A stretch of DNA of 34,985 nt from a virus: IMG/VR virus record IMGVR_UViG_3300030085_002245, positions 1 to 34,985 of that record; one strand, written 5' to 3'. This document shows positions 1 through 7,081 of this stretch, in pieces; the stretch's first letter is position 1; the number at the start of each line of letters is the position of its first letter. Under the pieces are notes generated by a model that worked only from the letters and a program-made list of their open reading frames with translations, was not told where the DNA came from and did not search any database. Both the position numbers and the translations under genes were made by a program.

Positions 1-3000
1 TCAAGATTATTGTGAATAGTTAGATTATATGCTGATATAATACCAACATTAAATGGTGCTGCGTCAACCCACTGAGCACTAGAACCATATCCAAATACGG
101 ATTCATCATAGTAAATAAACGTTCTAGCAAGAATTGGACTATACCACATGTCCCCATTCACAGGACTTCCTGGTGCAGTCGTACTAATACTGATTACATC
201 ACCACGTACAATATTGATAGTAGAAATTCCAGATACAGGAGCAGTGACTGTAGAGATTCCTGATCCTCTAAAATCTAATAAAGTAACTCCATACCCTACA
301 TTTCCACCTGCTGTATTGATTCCAATACCAACTTCAATACCAGTTAAGTTAGAACCGTCACCAGAGAAGGATGTTGCACTTAATGCACCAGAAGATGAAT
401 TGAATGAAAGATTGCTACCACTCTTAGGTGGTAAATTTCCTGTAGCAGCAGTTACGAATAATGGGAAACAAGTAGTATCACTAGACTCGTCAGTAACTGT
501 AACATTTGTGGATGTAGTAGCAGTATCAGCGTTACCAGTGGTGTCTTGGTTTAGAGTTCCAATGACAAAATCAAGTGTATTATCACTATCGTCGTATGTA
601 ACACTAATACCAGTCTCAGTATTGCTGGAGACCATCGCTCCTACAGTATCAGAGATGGTTTCTGCAAGAGTCACTCCATCAATAGTGATGGCATCCGCTT
701 CCAGTGTTCCATCGACATCAACATTACCAGAAATATCTAAAGATGATGCTGTTACAATTCCAACAGTGATATTTGGTGTTCCTGTCAGACCTTCTGCAAG
801 AGCAGCAGTTCCTGTTGTATCTTGATTGAGAGTTCCAACGACTAAATCGATAGTGCCATCGGAGTCCTGATATGTTGCCGTGACACCTGTCTCTGTATTA
901 CTAGAGAACATCGCCCCGACAGTATCCTGAACCACTTCGGTCAAATCAATATTTGCCGACCCGTCAAAACTTACTCCATGAATTGTTCTAGCAGTCTCAA
1001 GTGCAGTAGCGGTTGCTGCATTACCAGAAGTATCCTGGTTACCTGTTGCATTTACACCAGGAAGGTTAATATTTGATGTACCATCAAAAGATACTCCACC
1101 GATTGTTCTAGCAGTTTGTAGTTGTACTGCATTAGTTGCTGTAGTAGCAGTTCCTGTTACATTACCAGTTAAGTTGCCTACAAATCCAGTGTTAGCAGTA
1201 ATGGTAGTGCCTGTAACAGCTGCAGGTGTGTTAGCACCAACAATACCGTCAATATTACCAGTAACATTTCCAGTTACATTACCAGTAACATTTCCAGTTA
1301 CATCGCCAGTAAGATCTCCTGTTACATCTCCAGTTAGATCGCCAACAAATGATGTTGAAGTTGTAACGCCACTTACATTAACACCACCATTAGATACTAT
1401 AATACCGCCAGTAGTAACTCTAACACCAGTTCTTGCTGTTACTACTCCAATAGCATCAACACTAGTTACATCTTCATATGTTAATGTTCCAGCAATAGAT
1501 ACATTTCCAGTTGCAGTGATATCTGCAACGGTAATACTAGGAGCACCACTTAAACCAGCAGCAGTTCCTGAAGTGTTTTGGTTACCTGTTGCATTTACAC
1601 CAGGTAAGTTAATATTAGCAGTACCATCAAAAGATACTCCACCGATTGTTCTTGCGGTTTGAAGAGCAGTTGCCGTATCTGCATTACCAGTTACGTTTCC
1701 TGTTATATTACCAACAAATGATGTTGCAGTTAATGCGCCAGATGAAGAGTTAAAGGTAAGATTAGTACCAGACTTTGCCGCTAGAGCAGTGCCAGTCGCA
1801 GCAGTAGCAAATAGTGGGAAGCAAGTAGTATCACTAGACTCGTCAGTGACAACAAATCCACCTCCAATGTTTGAATTTGTTTGAACGGCATTACCCATGT
1901 AACCATGATTGGTACACTGATAATGTAAAATTGATGGTGTGCTATCACTTACTGTAATCTCAGTATAACTATTCTGGAAACTTACACCTGTTGTATATTC
2001 TGTAGTCTTGTCTGCTTCAAGATAGAATTTTAGAGGATGACTACCTGTATTATCATTCGTAAATCTATAAGTTCTACCTGGTGTTAGCGTGAGGAATGGC
2101 GATTCAACACCATTAATTAAATATCCATTACTACTTCCTGATCCATTATATCTGTGATTTGCTGTTTTAGTAGCAACAGTGACAGTGTAAGTAACTGTTG
2201 ATCCAAATGGTGCGCTTAAACTATCAAATCCTTCAAATGATGTTGCAGTAACAATTCCAAGGTTACTTAGGCTTCTATCTGCATTAACAGCCAGTGCTTT
2301 TGAAGAAACGGCAACACCAACAGTTGTTCCATCAAGAAGGTTGAGTTCAGCTGCTGTAGATGTAACACCATCAAGAATGTTTAGTTCATTGGTGGTTGCG
2401 GTGACACCATCGAGAAGGTTGATTTCAGCGGTTGAAGCAGTTACACCATCGAGGATGTTCAGTTCAGCAGTTGAAGCAGTTACACCATCGAGGATGTTCA
2501 GTTCAGCAGCGGTAGAGGTTACATCAGTACCATCTATGGAGAGAATAGTTAAATTCACCCCAGGTGCAGTGAACTGGTTCGTGATTGGATTGTAATGTAA
2601 ACTAGAGTCAGTATAAACAGTCTCTGCAGTTGCAGATGAATTATTGGAGTCTACGAATGTTAGGTGGTGATTGGCGTTGGATGTACTGAGTTGTGTCTTA
2701 ACTTGGTCAGCAGTACCTGCGTTACCACTTGTATTACCAGTAACGTTACCAGTGACATTACCAACAAGAGTTCCTGCAGTCAGTACATTGGTGCTAGGAT
2801 TATAGGTAAGTCCACTGTCAATTCCAAAAGCTCTACCAGTGGAGGTGTTAGAACCATCCGTCATGGTGAGTGTAAAATCAGTGTTAGTGCTTGAGATATT
2901 AGTAACACTGAGATTGGTAGCCATGTCGGCAGTACCAGTCACATCACCTGTCAGGTTTCCAGTAATATTAGCAGCAACACTTCCAGAAACAGTCAGAACA

Positions 3001-4355
3001 TTTGATGAGGGATTGTAGGAAATACCAGCATCAGTCTCAATAAGTTCTTGAGTTGGTGAAGTGTTGTTTGAATCAACGAAGGTGATGTAGTGTGATGCAT
3101 TAGTATCAGTAGCACCAACAGCGACAGAGGATGCCTGAGCACCACCACCACTTACAGTCTCAAGTGAAGTCTCAAGTTCTTGAAGTGCTGCCTTAACAGT
3201 TGCATTATCACTGATTGTTGAACCAGTAAATGTTCCAAGGTCACCAGTCAGGTTAAGTTCAGATGTGGTAGCTGTGATACCGTCAAGAACATTCAGTTCA
3301 GATGTGGTAGCAGTAACACCATCAAGAATATTAAGTTCAGATGTTGAGAGTGTGGCACCGTCAAGAATGTTCAGTTCAGCAGCAGTTGATGTAATTTCAA
3401 CACCATTCCTATAATAGGTGGCAAAATTGGCAAGTCCACCACTTAATAAATTGCTACTAGGATTGTAATAAATCCCATCGTCAGTGTAAAGGTTCTCTGC
3501 AGTTGAAGATCCGTTATTTGAATCAACAAATGTGATGTAGTGATTAGCATTGGTTGATCTACTAATCGTCTTTATGGTGTCAGCAGCAGTTGCTGTGTCT
3601 GCATTACCAGTTACATCACCGGTAATATTACCACTGAAACTGGAAGCGGTTACTACACCAACAAATTCAGCATTACCATCTGTGGTGAAAGTAACGACAC
3701 CAACTCTACTGGTAGTAATTCCCGCAGCAGTTGTACCATAAGTAATATTACTATCACTGGCAGGTGGTACATTTCTGCCATCTGCTGTATCACTTCCTGT
3801 TGCTATATTATATGCAAAGACATCTACTCCAGTTGGACCAAGAGCCTCGTTGTTATTATTACTTGTGTAATCAGGATCATCGAAACTGAAGATAGCAAAC
3901 CATGCATTATCTTCTTCAGAGAAGATAATCATCCTATCTTCTGAATCTGTTCCAGTAGTCGCCGTATAATAGTAGTAATTACTATTAGTGTTGAACAGCG
4001 CATTACCAGAACTTATTGTTCCAGTATCAAGAGTAAATCCTGTATTTTGTCTTTGGTATGTTCCGTTGAAAGAGGATGGTGAAAAACCAGATACAGTTAT
4101 CTCACTATAGTCTGTTGTTGATCCACCACCACTGGTTTGAATACCTGAATAGGTAATTGACTCGCTGCCATAAGTCTCGTCCCAAGGATTTACAAGAGTG
4201 ACTGTGGTTGCAATTCCCACACCACCAGTATCTTGTTTGGTAAAAAGTTTACCATCATAAGTGTTTAGTGCTAATTCGCCTGACTCTAAATTAGCAAGAG
4301 TCGGTCTTTTGTTGGCAACAGAAGACCTCTTAAACTTAACCTTTGGATTTGCCAT
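1..4355 (-). CDS. Long tail-fibre protein, C-terminus cut by window edge
   Basis: The frame is open from the ATG at 4355 to the left edge, giving at least 1451 residues with no stop, so the C-terminus lies outside. The N-terminus (MANPKVKFKRSSVANKRPTL, then LESGELALNTYDGKLFT) is of the phage fibre attachment type and resembles the start of the 597-residue fibre. In order: an unrecognised aromatic-rich domain (about 70-185); repeated HYITFVDSNN...YNPSSNxLT shaft modules; two blocks of 13-residue ELNILDGVTAST repeats; a cupredoxin-like domain (about 715-825); NVTG repeats; duplicated DESSDTTCFPLF modules; and a GDMWYSP...FIYYDE segment near the cut end. Such proteins form trimeric host-recognition fibres. 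Function is inferred from composition and repeats; the receptor-binding tip is not visible. GC in a sampled line (27/60 at 1201-1260) is above that of the baseplate genes. Confidence 0.85.
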   Translation of the reverse strand, partial: MANPKVKFKRSSVANKRPTLANLESGELALNTYDGKLFTKQDTGGVGIATTVTLVNPWDETYGSESITYSGIQTSGGGSTTDYSEITVSGFSPSSFNGTYQRQNTGFTLDTGTISSGNALFNTNSNYYYYTATTGTDSEDRMIIFSEEDNAWFAIFSFDDPDYTSNNNNEALGPTGVDVFAYNIATGSDTADGRNVPPASDSNITYGTTAAGITTSRVGVVTFTTDGNAEFVGVVTASSFSGNITGDVTGNADTATAADTIKTISRSTNANHYITFVDSNNGSSTAENLYTDDGIYYNPSSNLLSGGLANFATYYRNGVEITSTAAELNILDGATLSTSELNILDGVTATTSELNVLDGITATTSELNLTGDLGTFTGSTISDNATVKAALQELETSLETVSGGGAQASSVAVGATDTNASHYITFVDSNNTSPTQELIETDAGISYNPSSNVLTVSGSVAANITGNLTGDVTGTADMATNLSVTNISSTNTDFTLTMTDGSNTSTGRAFGIDSGLTYNPSTNVLTAGTLVGNVTGNVTGNTSGNAGTADQVKTQLSTSNANHHLTFVDSNNSSATAETVYTDSSLHYNPITNQFTAPGVNLTILSIDGTDVTSTAAELNILDGVTASTAELNILDGVTASTAEINLLDGVTATTNELNILDGVTSTAAELNLLDGTTVGVAVSSKALAVNADRSLSNLGIVTATSFEGFDSLSAPFGSTVTYTVTVATKTANHRYNGSGSSNGYLINGVESPFLTLTPGRTYRFTNDNTGSHPLKFYLEADKTTEYTTGVSFQNSYTEITVSDSTPSILHYQCTNHGYMGNAVQTNSNIGGGFVVTDESSDTTCFPLFATAATGTALAAKSGTNLTFNSSSGALTATSFVGNITGNVTGNADTATALQTARTIGGVSFDGTANINLPGVNATGNQNTSGTAAGLSGAPSITVADITATGNVSIAGTLTYEDVTSVDAIGVVTARTGVRVTTGGIIVSNGGVNVSGVTTSTSFVGDLTGDVTGDLTGDVTGNVTGNVTGNVTGNIDGIVGANTPAAVTGTTITANTGFVGNLTGNVTGTATTATNAVQLQTARTIGGVSFDGTSNINLPGVNATGNQDTSGNAATATALETARTIHGVSFDGSANIDLTEVVQDTVGAMFSSNTETGVTATYQDSDGTIDLVVGTLNQDTTGTAALAEGLTGTPNITVGIVTASSLDISGNVDVDGTLEADAITIDGVTLAETISDTVGAMVSSNTETGISVTYDDSDNTLDFVIGTLNQDTTGNADTATTSTNVTVTDESSDTTCFPLFVTAATGNLPPKSGSNLSFNSSSGALSATSFSGDGSNLTGIEVGIGINTAGGNVGYGVTLLDFRGSGISTVTAPVSGISTINIVRGDVISISTTAPGSPVNGDMWYSPILARTFIYYDESVFGYGSSAQWVDAAPFNVGIISAYNLTIHNNL
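1249..1344 (-). repeat. 12-bp tandem repeat (NVTG shaft repeat)
   Basis: Eight consecutive 12-base units, in phase with the fibre frame, encode four-residue NVTG / DLTG / DVTG steps. The units vary mostly at third positions, so the protein repeat is kept while the DNA drifts. This is a typical beta-solenoid or fibre-shaft pattern. Confidence 0.85.
1881..2213 (-). other. Cupredoxin-like domain inside the long tail fibre
   Basis: Residues about 715-825 of the fibre read as a cupredoxin sandwich. There is a 'LTLTPGRTYRF' strand, then TNDNTGSHPLKFY with the first candidate ligand His773, then 'SILHYQCTNHGYMGN' giving Cys814, His817 and Met820. C-x2-H-x2-M is the type-1 copper loop spacing of amicyanin, and the 41-residue distance from the first His to Cys is in the normal range for small blue copper proteins. 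The four ligands are seen; copper binding is inference. Related C-x2-H-x2-M domains occur in other marine phage structural proteins as far as I recall, so it may be a widespread fibre domain. Confidence 0.7.
2326..2520 (-). repeat. 39-bp tandem repeat, five copies (ELNILDGVT)
   Basis: The CCAT core recurs at 2329, 2368, 2407, 2446 and 2485, exactly 39 bases apart. Each unit encodes 13 residues of the form AELNILDGVTAST. It lies between shaft modules and the cupredoxin-like domain. Confidence 0.9.
3253..3397 (-). repeat. 39-bp tandem repeat, second block in the fibre
   Basis: The CCGT/CCAT core recurs at 3280, 3319 and 3358, with a degenerate extra copy on the low-coordinate-numbered end near 3253. 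The encoded unit is again ELNILDG(V/I/A)T with 13-residue period, matching the block at 2326-2520. A single copy occurs in the neighbouring 597-residue fibre near 5430-5465. Confidence 0.85.
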
Positions 4356-4364
4356 TATGTCAGC

Positions 4365-4374
4365 GGTATATACC
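4365..4374. other. 10-bp perfect palindrome in fibre leader
   Basis: GGTATATACC lies ten bases upstream of the long fibre's ATG. It is one of two palindromes in this 55-base gap. It may form a small hairpin in the leader or be chance in AT-rich DNA. Confidence 0.4.
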
Positions 4375-4382
4375 TAATTGAT

Positions 4383-4398
4383 TCTGTTATATAACAGA
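4383..4398. other. 16-bp perfect palindrome in fibre leader
   Basis: TCTGTTATATAACAGA is its own reverse complement and can fold as a 6-bp stem with a 4-base loop. It sits just downstream of the late-promoter-like octamer at 4405-4412, about where transcription would begin, so it would be a 5'-end hairpin on the fibre mRNA. There is no T-tract, so it is not a standard terminator. The role is inference. Confidence 0.5.
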
Positions 4399-4404
4399 TA
4401 TTCT

Positions 4405-4412
4405 TATTTATT
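4405..4412 (-). promoter_or_regulatory. Candidate late promoter for the long tail fibre
   Basis: The minus strand reads AATAAATA, one base off the T4 late consensus TATAAATA. It overlaps the stop codon of the 72-residue gene and lies about 50 bases ahead of the fibre ATG. T4-type late promoters need only this octamer. Confidence 0.5.
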
Positions 4413-4629
4413 AGAAAGTCGAATCATCTTTTGTAGACTTTGCAGTGCGGGGAGTCTTTGTCTTACTCAACCTTTCAATCTCTTTCTCCTGTTCCTTAAC
4501 CTTTTCATTCAATACGTTCACAAGGTCCGTCAGTTGTCTAATCTTTGCACTCGTCGCTACAGATTGGGTAAACAAATCAGATGCTGCTGTTTGATATGAT
4601 GTCAACAAATACTTATAATCTTCGTTCAT
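4411..4629 (-). CDS. 72-residue coiled-coil protein between two fibre genes
   Basis: This is a small soluble protein whose second half shows clear heptads (IRQLTDLVNVLNEKV, then EKEIERL), ending in a Lys/Thr-rich tail and a final DDSTF. I do not recognise the family. Its size, coiled coil and position between two fibre genes recall T4 gp57A, a roughly 79-residue coiled-coil chaperone for fibre trimerisation, but no sequence match is claimed. The ATG follows directly after the T-tract of a strong terminator hairpin and has no Shine-Dalgarno sequence. A late-promoter-like octamer at 4658-4665 could make a short leader. It could instead be a minor virion component. Confidence 0.75.
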   Translation of the reverse strand: MNEDYKYLLTSYQTAASDLFTQSVATSAKIRQLTDLVNVLNEKVKEQEKEIERLSKTKTPRTAKSTKDDSTF

Positions 4630-4658
4630 AAAAAAAGGGGAGATATTTAGTCTCCCCT
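4630..4658 (-). terminator. Rho-independent terminator after the 597-residue fibre gene
   Basis: On the minus strand AGGGGAGA pairs with TCTCCCCT (8-bp perfect stem, 7-base loop CTAAATA) and is followed by seven T. It lies 22 bases beyond the fibre stop codon. This is the strongest terminator in the window. Its T-tract touches the ATG of the next gene, so termination and initiation of that gene are physically linked. Confidence 0.9.
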
Positions 4659-4665
4659 ATTTATT
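4658..4665 (-). promoter_or_regulatory. Candidate late promoter overlapping the terminator
   Basis: AATAAATA on the minus strand is 7/8 to the T4 late octamer. It abuts the 5' arm of the terminator hairpin. RNA started about 7-8 bases downstream would begin near the loop and lack the 5' arm, so it would escape the terminator. Confidence 0.5.
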
Positions 4666-4680
4666 AAGTTGTGGTTAGAA

Positions 4681-6474
4681 TCAGAATGAACCGCCGTCCA
4701 GAGTGATGTTCTCAAGAGTTCTCTCAGAACCAGAGCAGTTGATGACCTGTGTGTTACCAGCACAGTCATTTACATACAGAGAACCAATTTCAAGAGCACC
4801 TGCTGTAGCGTTAGTCAGAACACCTGAAGACTCGGTTGCTACTGCGGAAACTACAATTCTTGATGCCGAATCATCCCAGAAGACTGCTGCTTTCTTAGCG
4901 GAGTCTGTGTAGTAGTTGAAGATAACACCGATGTCCTTGTTCAGGTCAGAAGATGGTGCGGAACCATCAACCATTCCCAGTTCCAGGAGTTGGTCTTCAA
5001 TGGTTGTTTGTGATGTATTAACCTGTGTGGTAGAACCATTAACGATCAGGTTGCCAGCAACAGTCAGGTTTTGGCTCAACGCAACAGCACCAGTGCTGTC
5101 GGAGATTGTGATAGCAGCTGTGCCGTCTCTTGCCTTCAGGTTAGTTGCTTCAACAGTTGGAACATCGATGGATGTTGTAACTTGAACTGCTGAAGGAAGA
5201 CCAATAGTAACAGTCTGACCAGATGCAGAAGTCTCAACCTCGTTAGATGTACCAGCAATGGTCAGTGACTGTGAATCAAGGTCAACAGCACCTGTTCCAG
5301 AATCACCAGCAAGGTCAAGATCTTGCGCAGTTACTTGGGCATCAACGTATGCCTTGACTGATTGTTGAGAAGGAATAGAAGTGGCACTATTAGATGCCAT
5401 ATTGTCTTCATCAACAAATGCAGTTACACCGTCAAGAACATTCAGTTCTGCTGCAGTTGATGTAACATTAGTTCCACCAATATCCAGAGTGGTAACAGAA
5501 ATCTCACCACCAACTGTAAGAAGATTGGAACTGGGATTGTAAGTAATTCCAGCGTCAGTTTTGATTGCCTCTTGAGTCGCAGAACCGTTGTTGGCGTCAA
5601 CAAAGGTCAGGAAGTGAGAGGCGTCAGTAGCATCAGAAATCGTTGCAACAGTAGCAGCAGATCCACCACCACCAGCGACCTGTGCATCAACGTAGTCTTT
5701 AACAGCAGCAGATGTTGGAACGGTTGTATCGTTATCGTTAGAACCGATACCCTCAGACTCAATAACAAGAGTTCCAGCAGCAATTTCACTAGTAGAAATC
5801 GAAACTGCTAAGTCAATAGTTCCATCACTATCTTGATAAGTAGCAGTAACACCCGTTTCGGTGTTAGAAGAGAACATCGCACCAGCGATATCCTGAATTC
5901 TCTCAGCGTTCAGAGTAACATCACCAGAAGTGACCGTAAAGTCTGTACCATCGAAAGTTGCAACACCCTTATTAGTTTCGGTTGCGTCTTCCGCAGCAAT
6001 GGTGATAGTATCATCACTCACAGTGGTATCGATACCCTCACCACCTGAGAAGGTCAGAGTACCACCAGTTGAGAAGGTATCGTTAGAACCAGAGTCGGCA
6101 GCAAGAGTAAAGGAAGATGCCGCAGGTGCGGAGAATGACAGGTTACCTGAACCATCACTAACAATAACGTCGTTAGCGTTACCGTCGTTCGCAGGCATGG
6201 TCAGCGTATAACTTGCTGCCAGGGAGTTGGGACACTTAAGGGTAACGGTATTCGTACCGTTGTTAGTACCTTCTACAAGTTTGACACCGCTACCAACAGT
6301 AGTTGTATTTACCTGCCAATATCTACCTGAACCTACGAACTGATTGTTGGATGTTGTGGAATCAATACCGACATACAGGTCATAACTGTCGGTAGTAAAA
6401 CCAGGTTCACCTGCTCTAAGACCGGGCAGATTAGCAAGAACACCCCTCTTAAACTGAATTACGGGAGCTGCCAT
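4681..6474 (-). CDS. Tail-fibre protein (597 residues)
   Basis: The N-terminus (VIQFKRGVLANLPGLRAGEP, then GFTTDSYDLYVGID) is the phage fibre N-terminal type also seen in Mtd-like proteins. A shaft follows: TLTMPANDG, MFSSNTETGVTATYQDSDG (about 200-222), two 'SAAVKDYVDAQV / QSVKAYVDAQV' segments, a HFLTFVDANN...ITYNPSSNLLTV module and one ELNVLDGVTA unit. The last third has 'NLTVAGNLIVNGSTTQVNT', then TIEDQLLELG and GVIFNYYTD, common in marine phage fibres. The protein ends NITLDGGSF, a C-terminus shared with the two small proteins upstream. GC is near 47% in sampled lines (29, 30, 28 and 27 of 60), clearly above the baseplate genes. It is preceded by an ACTAAATA octamer and followed by a strong terminator. 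Role: host adsorption structure; which fibre it is remains unknown. Confidence 0.85.
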   Translation of the reverse strand: MAAPVIQFKRGVLANLPGLRAGEPGFTTDSYDLYVGIDSTTSNNQFVGSGRYWQVNTTTVGSGVKLVEGTNNGTNTVTLKCPNSLAASYTLTMPANDGNANDVIVSDGSGNLSFSAPAASSFTLAADSGSNDTFSTGGTLTFSGGEGIDTTVSDDTITIAAEDATETNKGVATFDGTDFTVTSGDVTLNAERIQDIAGAMFSSNTETGVTATYQDSDGTIDLAVSISTSEIAAGTLVIESEGIGSNDNDTTVPTSAAVKDYVDAQVAGGGGSAATVATISDATDASHFLTFVDANNGSATQEAIKTDAGITYNPSSNLLTVGGEISVTTLDIGGTNVTSTAAELNVLDGVTAFVDEDNMASNSATSIPSQQSVKAYVDAQVTAQDLDLAGDSGTGAVDLDSQSLTIAGTSNEVETSASGQTVTIGLPSAVQVTTSIDVPTVEATNLKARDGTAAITISDSTGAVALSQNLTVAGNLIVNGSTTQVNTSQTTIEDQLLELGMVDGSAPSSDLNKDIGVIFNYYTDSAKKAAVFWDDSASRIVVSAVATESSGVLTNATAGALEIGSLYVNDCAGNTQVINCSGSERTLENITLDGGSF

Positions 6475-6500
6475 TACTTATTTTCTTTGAAATATAATAT

Positions 6501-6508
6501 TATTTAGT
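6501..6508 (-). promoter_or_regulatory. Candidate late promoter for the 597-residue fibre
   Basis: ACTAAATA on the minus strand, in the 45-base gap before the fibre ATG, matches the CTAAATA variant also found before gp13 and differs at two positions from T4 TATAAATA. The leader would be about 20 bases. Confidence 0.45.
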
Positions 6509-6519
6509 ATAGTGTATCT

Positions 6520-6756
6520 TTAAAAACTTCCACCATCAACGCTTTCTCTAGGAATATTATCTGCGTCTATTTGTTGTTCTAACTGAGTAACAAATGGATT
6601 GGAAATATCATCATCCTCCTGAGAAAACTCTAACACATCATCTACAGAAACTAACTCAAATCTTCCAGAAGTATTATTATATCTTACTACGTGTTTATCT
6701 TTTAAATTAGATATTGTATCAGAAAAATTAGATAAAGTTCTAAATCTTACTGGCAT
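6520..6756 (-). CDS. Small fibre-cluster protein (78 residues), paralogue of its upstream neighbour
   Basis: Its last 70 residues align by eye with the upstream 106-residue protein: a short 'HVVRYNNTSGRFELVSVDDV' segment, then NPFVTQLEQQI and the terminal SVDGGSF. The 'x-V-x-Y-x-x-x-x-G-(K/R)-F-x-L-V-S' pattern resembles short shaft motifs in phage fibres. The start ATG overlaps the TAA of the upstream gene by one base (TAATG), implying coupled translation. No membrane segment or signal peptide. Function unknown; a structural or fibre-attachment role is inferred from the shared C-terminus and position. Confidence 0.8.
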   Translation of the reverse strand: MPVRFRTLSNFSDTISNLKDKHVVRYNNTSGRFELVSVDDVLEFSQEDDDISNPFVTQLEQQIDADNIPRESVDGGSF

Positions 6757-7076
6757 TAGAAAGTTCCTCCATCTAGATCCTCAAGTGCAATGGTATTTAA
6801 GTTCAGTTCCTGCTCCAACTGAGTAACAAATGGATCGTTAATGTTGCTATCTTCAGCAGAGGTTGCCAGGATTTCATCAGCAGATACTAAAACAAATTTA
6901 TCAGTGCCACTATCATAAGAAACTATTAAGTTGTCTTTTGAGGCATCTAAATTTCCAAAGTTAATATCACCCATTTCTTCTAACGAAGATGGTTGTCTAG
7001 TGGATCTTGCCGTTACCTTTGGTTGTGGTTTTTTTGTTACACTAGAAATGTTTCGTGCTTTTCTTACTACAGCCAT
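6756..7076 (-). CDS. Small fibre-cluster protein (106 residues)
   Basis: It has a basic N-terminal arm (about residues 1-30, rich in Lys/Arg/Thr), then MGDINFGNLDAS, 'NLIVSYDSGTDKFVLVSADE', DPFVTQLEQEL and the terminal LDGGTF. The part after about residue 35 is paralogous to the 78-residue neighbour, which lacks the basic arm. It starts five bases after the stop of the 110-residue gene and overlaps the next gene by one base. I do not know the function; it is probably a virion protein of the adhesion cluster. Confidence 0.8.
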   Translation of the reverse strand: MAVVRKARNISSVTKKPQPKVTARSTRQPSSLEEMGDINFGNLDASKDNLIVSYDSGTDKFVLVSADEILATSAEDSNINDPFVTQLEQELNLNTIALEDLDGGTF

Positions 7077-7081
7077 AAGTT

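Noticed and set aside
148-825. Long plus-strand open frame of 225 codons
   Set aside because: It lies opposite the long tail-fibre gene and encodes a Val/Pro/Thr/Ser-rich shadow of its repeats; other plus-strand frames (1174-1662, 9225-9494, 16987-17442) are the same kind of artefact.
2326-2520. CRISPR-like array
   Set aside because: The 39-base units are contiguous, have no spacers and are in phase with the fibre reading frame.
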